Origin: Moorena sp. SIO3H5
GTDB lineage: Bacteria > Cyanobacteriota > Cyanobacteriia > Cyanobacteriales > Coleofasciculaceae
Reading direction: 5' to 3'
Assembly (NCBI RefSeq): GCF_010692395.1
Contig: NZ_JAAHHS010000036.1
Location: 1-38,336 of the forward strand
Length of the DNA: 38,336 bases
Shown here in pieces: positions 37,640 through 38,336 of the stretch (position 1 is its first letter; every line of letters begins with the position of its first letter). Below the pieces are notes generated by a model. The model ran no database searches and was not told the DNA's origin. It saw only the letters and a list, made by a program, of their open reading frames with translations. Made by a program: the position numbers and the translations under genes.

Positions 37640-38092
37640 ATGGATAATCGTTGCATGATTCCGGTAGTTAGGTCTCCCAAAGACTACCAAGCTTATCGTA
37701 TTAGTCCCCAGGATAAAAATCGCTTAGCCATTGTCTTCGATCCAGACAGTGCTAATGCTTCAATAACATTTTGTGTAGAGATTTTTGAGCCAGGAGGAAA
37801 GACTCCGCTCCATTATCATCAAATTGGAGTAGAAATGTTCTATATCCTCAAGGGTCAAGGGTTAGCCAGCTGTGATGGCAAAATCGTTCAGCTGCGGACT
37901 GGAGATACCTTATTAGTGCCGCCTACAGGAATTCATGAAATTAGAAATACTGGCACTGGTCGTTTGTATACCCTGTGCTGGATGGTGCCTAATGAGGACT
38001 TTGCTGAACTGGTTCGCAGTGGTACACCGGTTGAATTCGATGAAGAGGATTTGAGAGTGCTTGGGGGTCAAGATGTGTTGGTAGCTTGTTGA
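37640..38092 (+). CDS. Cupin-domain protein
   Basis: FEPGGKTPLHYHQIGVEMFYILKGQGLASCDGKIVQLRTGDTLLVPPTGIHEIRNTG. Confidence 0.93.
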   Translation: MDNRCMIPVVRSPKDYQAYRISPQDKNRLAIVFDPDSANASITFCVEIFEPGGKTPLHYHQIGVEMFYILKGQGLASCDGKIVQLRTGDTLLVPPTGIHEIRNTGTGRLYTLCWMVPNEDFAELVRSGTPVEFDEEDLRVLGGQDVLVAC

Positions 38093-38149
38093 ATAATTTA
38101 TGTTGAATAACTAAATAGCTGGATATCTGGGACTGTTAATCACTTGATA

Positions 38150-38186
38150 GCGAACAGCGAACAGCGAACAGCGAACAGCGAACAGC
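38150..38186. repeat. Heptamer tandem repeat (GCGAACA)n
   Basis: Read directly. Confidence 0.92.
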
Positions 38187-38265
38187 TATTATAATATGAT
38201 TAGATGCGCTTTTGCCCAGACTTTCAATTATCATTAATTTAGAACTATTAGGCACGACAATCGCG

Positions 38266-38299
38266 CGAATTTAATTCTTAATGGTAAGAGCGCACCTTT
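38266..38299. repeat. 34-bp dispersed repeat, copy 2
   Basis: CGAATTTAATTCTTAATGGTAAGAGCGCACCTTT, one mismatch to 34581..34614. Confidence 0.85.
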
Positions 38300-38336
38300 A
38301 AATTCTCTCCTTAGAGGTTTTTTTTAGCATGATAGC

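Overview
The window looks like a filamentous cyanobacterial chromosome. Supporting signs are many HIP1 octamers (GCGATCGC), heptanucleotide short tandem repeats, RTX and pentapeptide-repeat proteins, a Uma2 protein and TIR-WD40 proteins. Contents in order: a truncated peroxiredoxin divergent from a LysR regulator; an EEP-family nuclease/phosphatase; a (GGGAATC)n array; a pentapeptide-repeat protein; a secreted protein resembling the bacterial RNase A-like (CdiA-CT) toxin fold, followed by a candidate immunity gene; a tandemly duplicated module of a DUF4231/SLATT-like membrane protein plus a ~1400-aa TIRx3-TM-WD40 protein. In the second module copy DUF4231 is fused to a GH19-like peptidoglycan/chitin hydrolase; in the first copy that domain survives only as a DNA fossil. 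A muramidase-like/M15 peptidase gene lies tail-to-tail with the module. Further on are two ArsR regulators (one divergent from a GST, both proteins with Cys-rich tails), an RTX/glycosyltransferase array with recombination scars and a 278-bp MITE-like insertion that splits one RTX gene, a patatin-like protein, MurD, Uma2, a solo TnpB whose predicted right end runs into the start of a deaminase gene, and a cupin. The best candidate for an undescribed system is the duplicated DUF4231(-GH19)/TIRx3-TM-WD40 module with its neighbouring wall hydrolase. Second is the stand-alone secreted RNase A-like toxin/immunity pair. All family calls come from reading motifs in the sequence; no searches were run.
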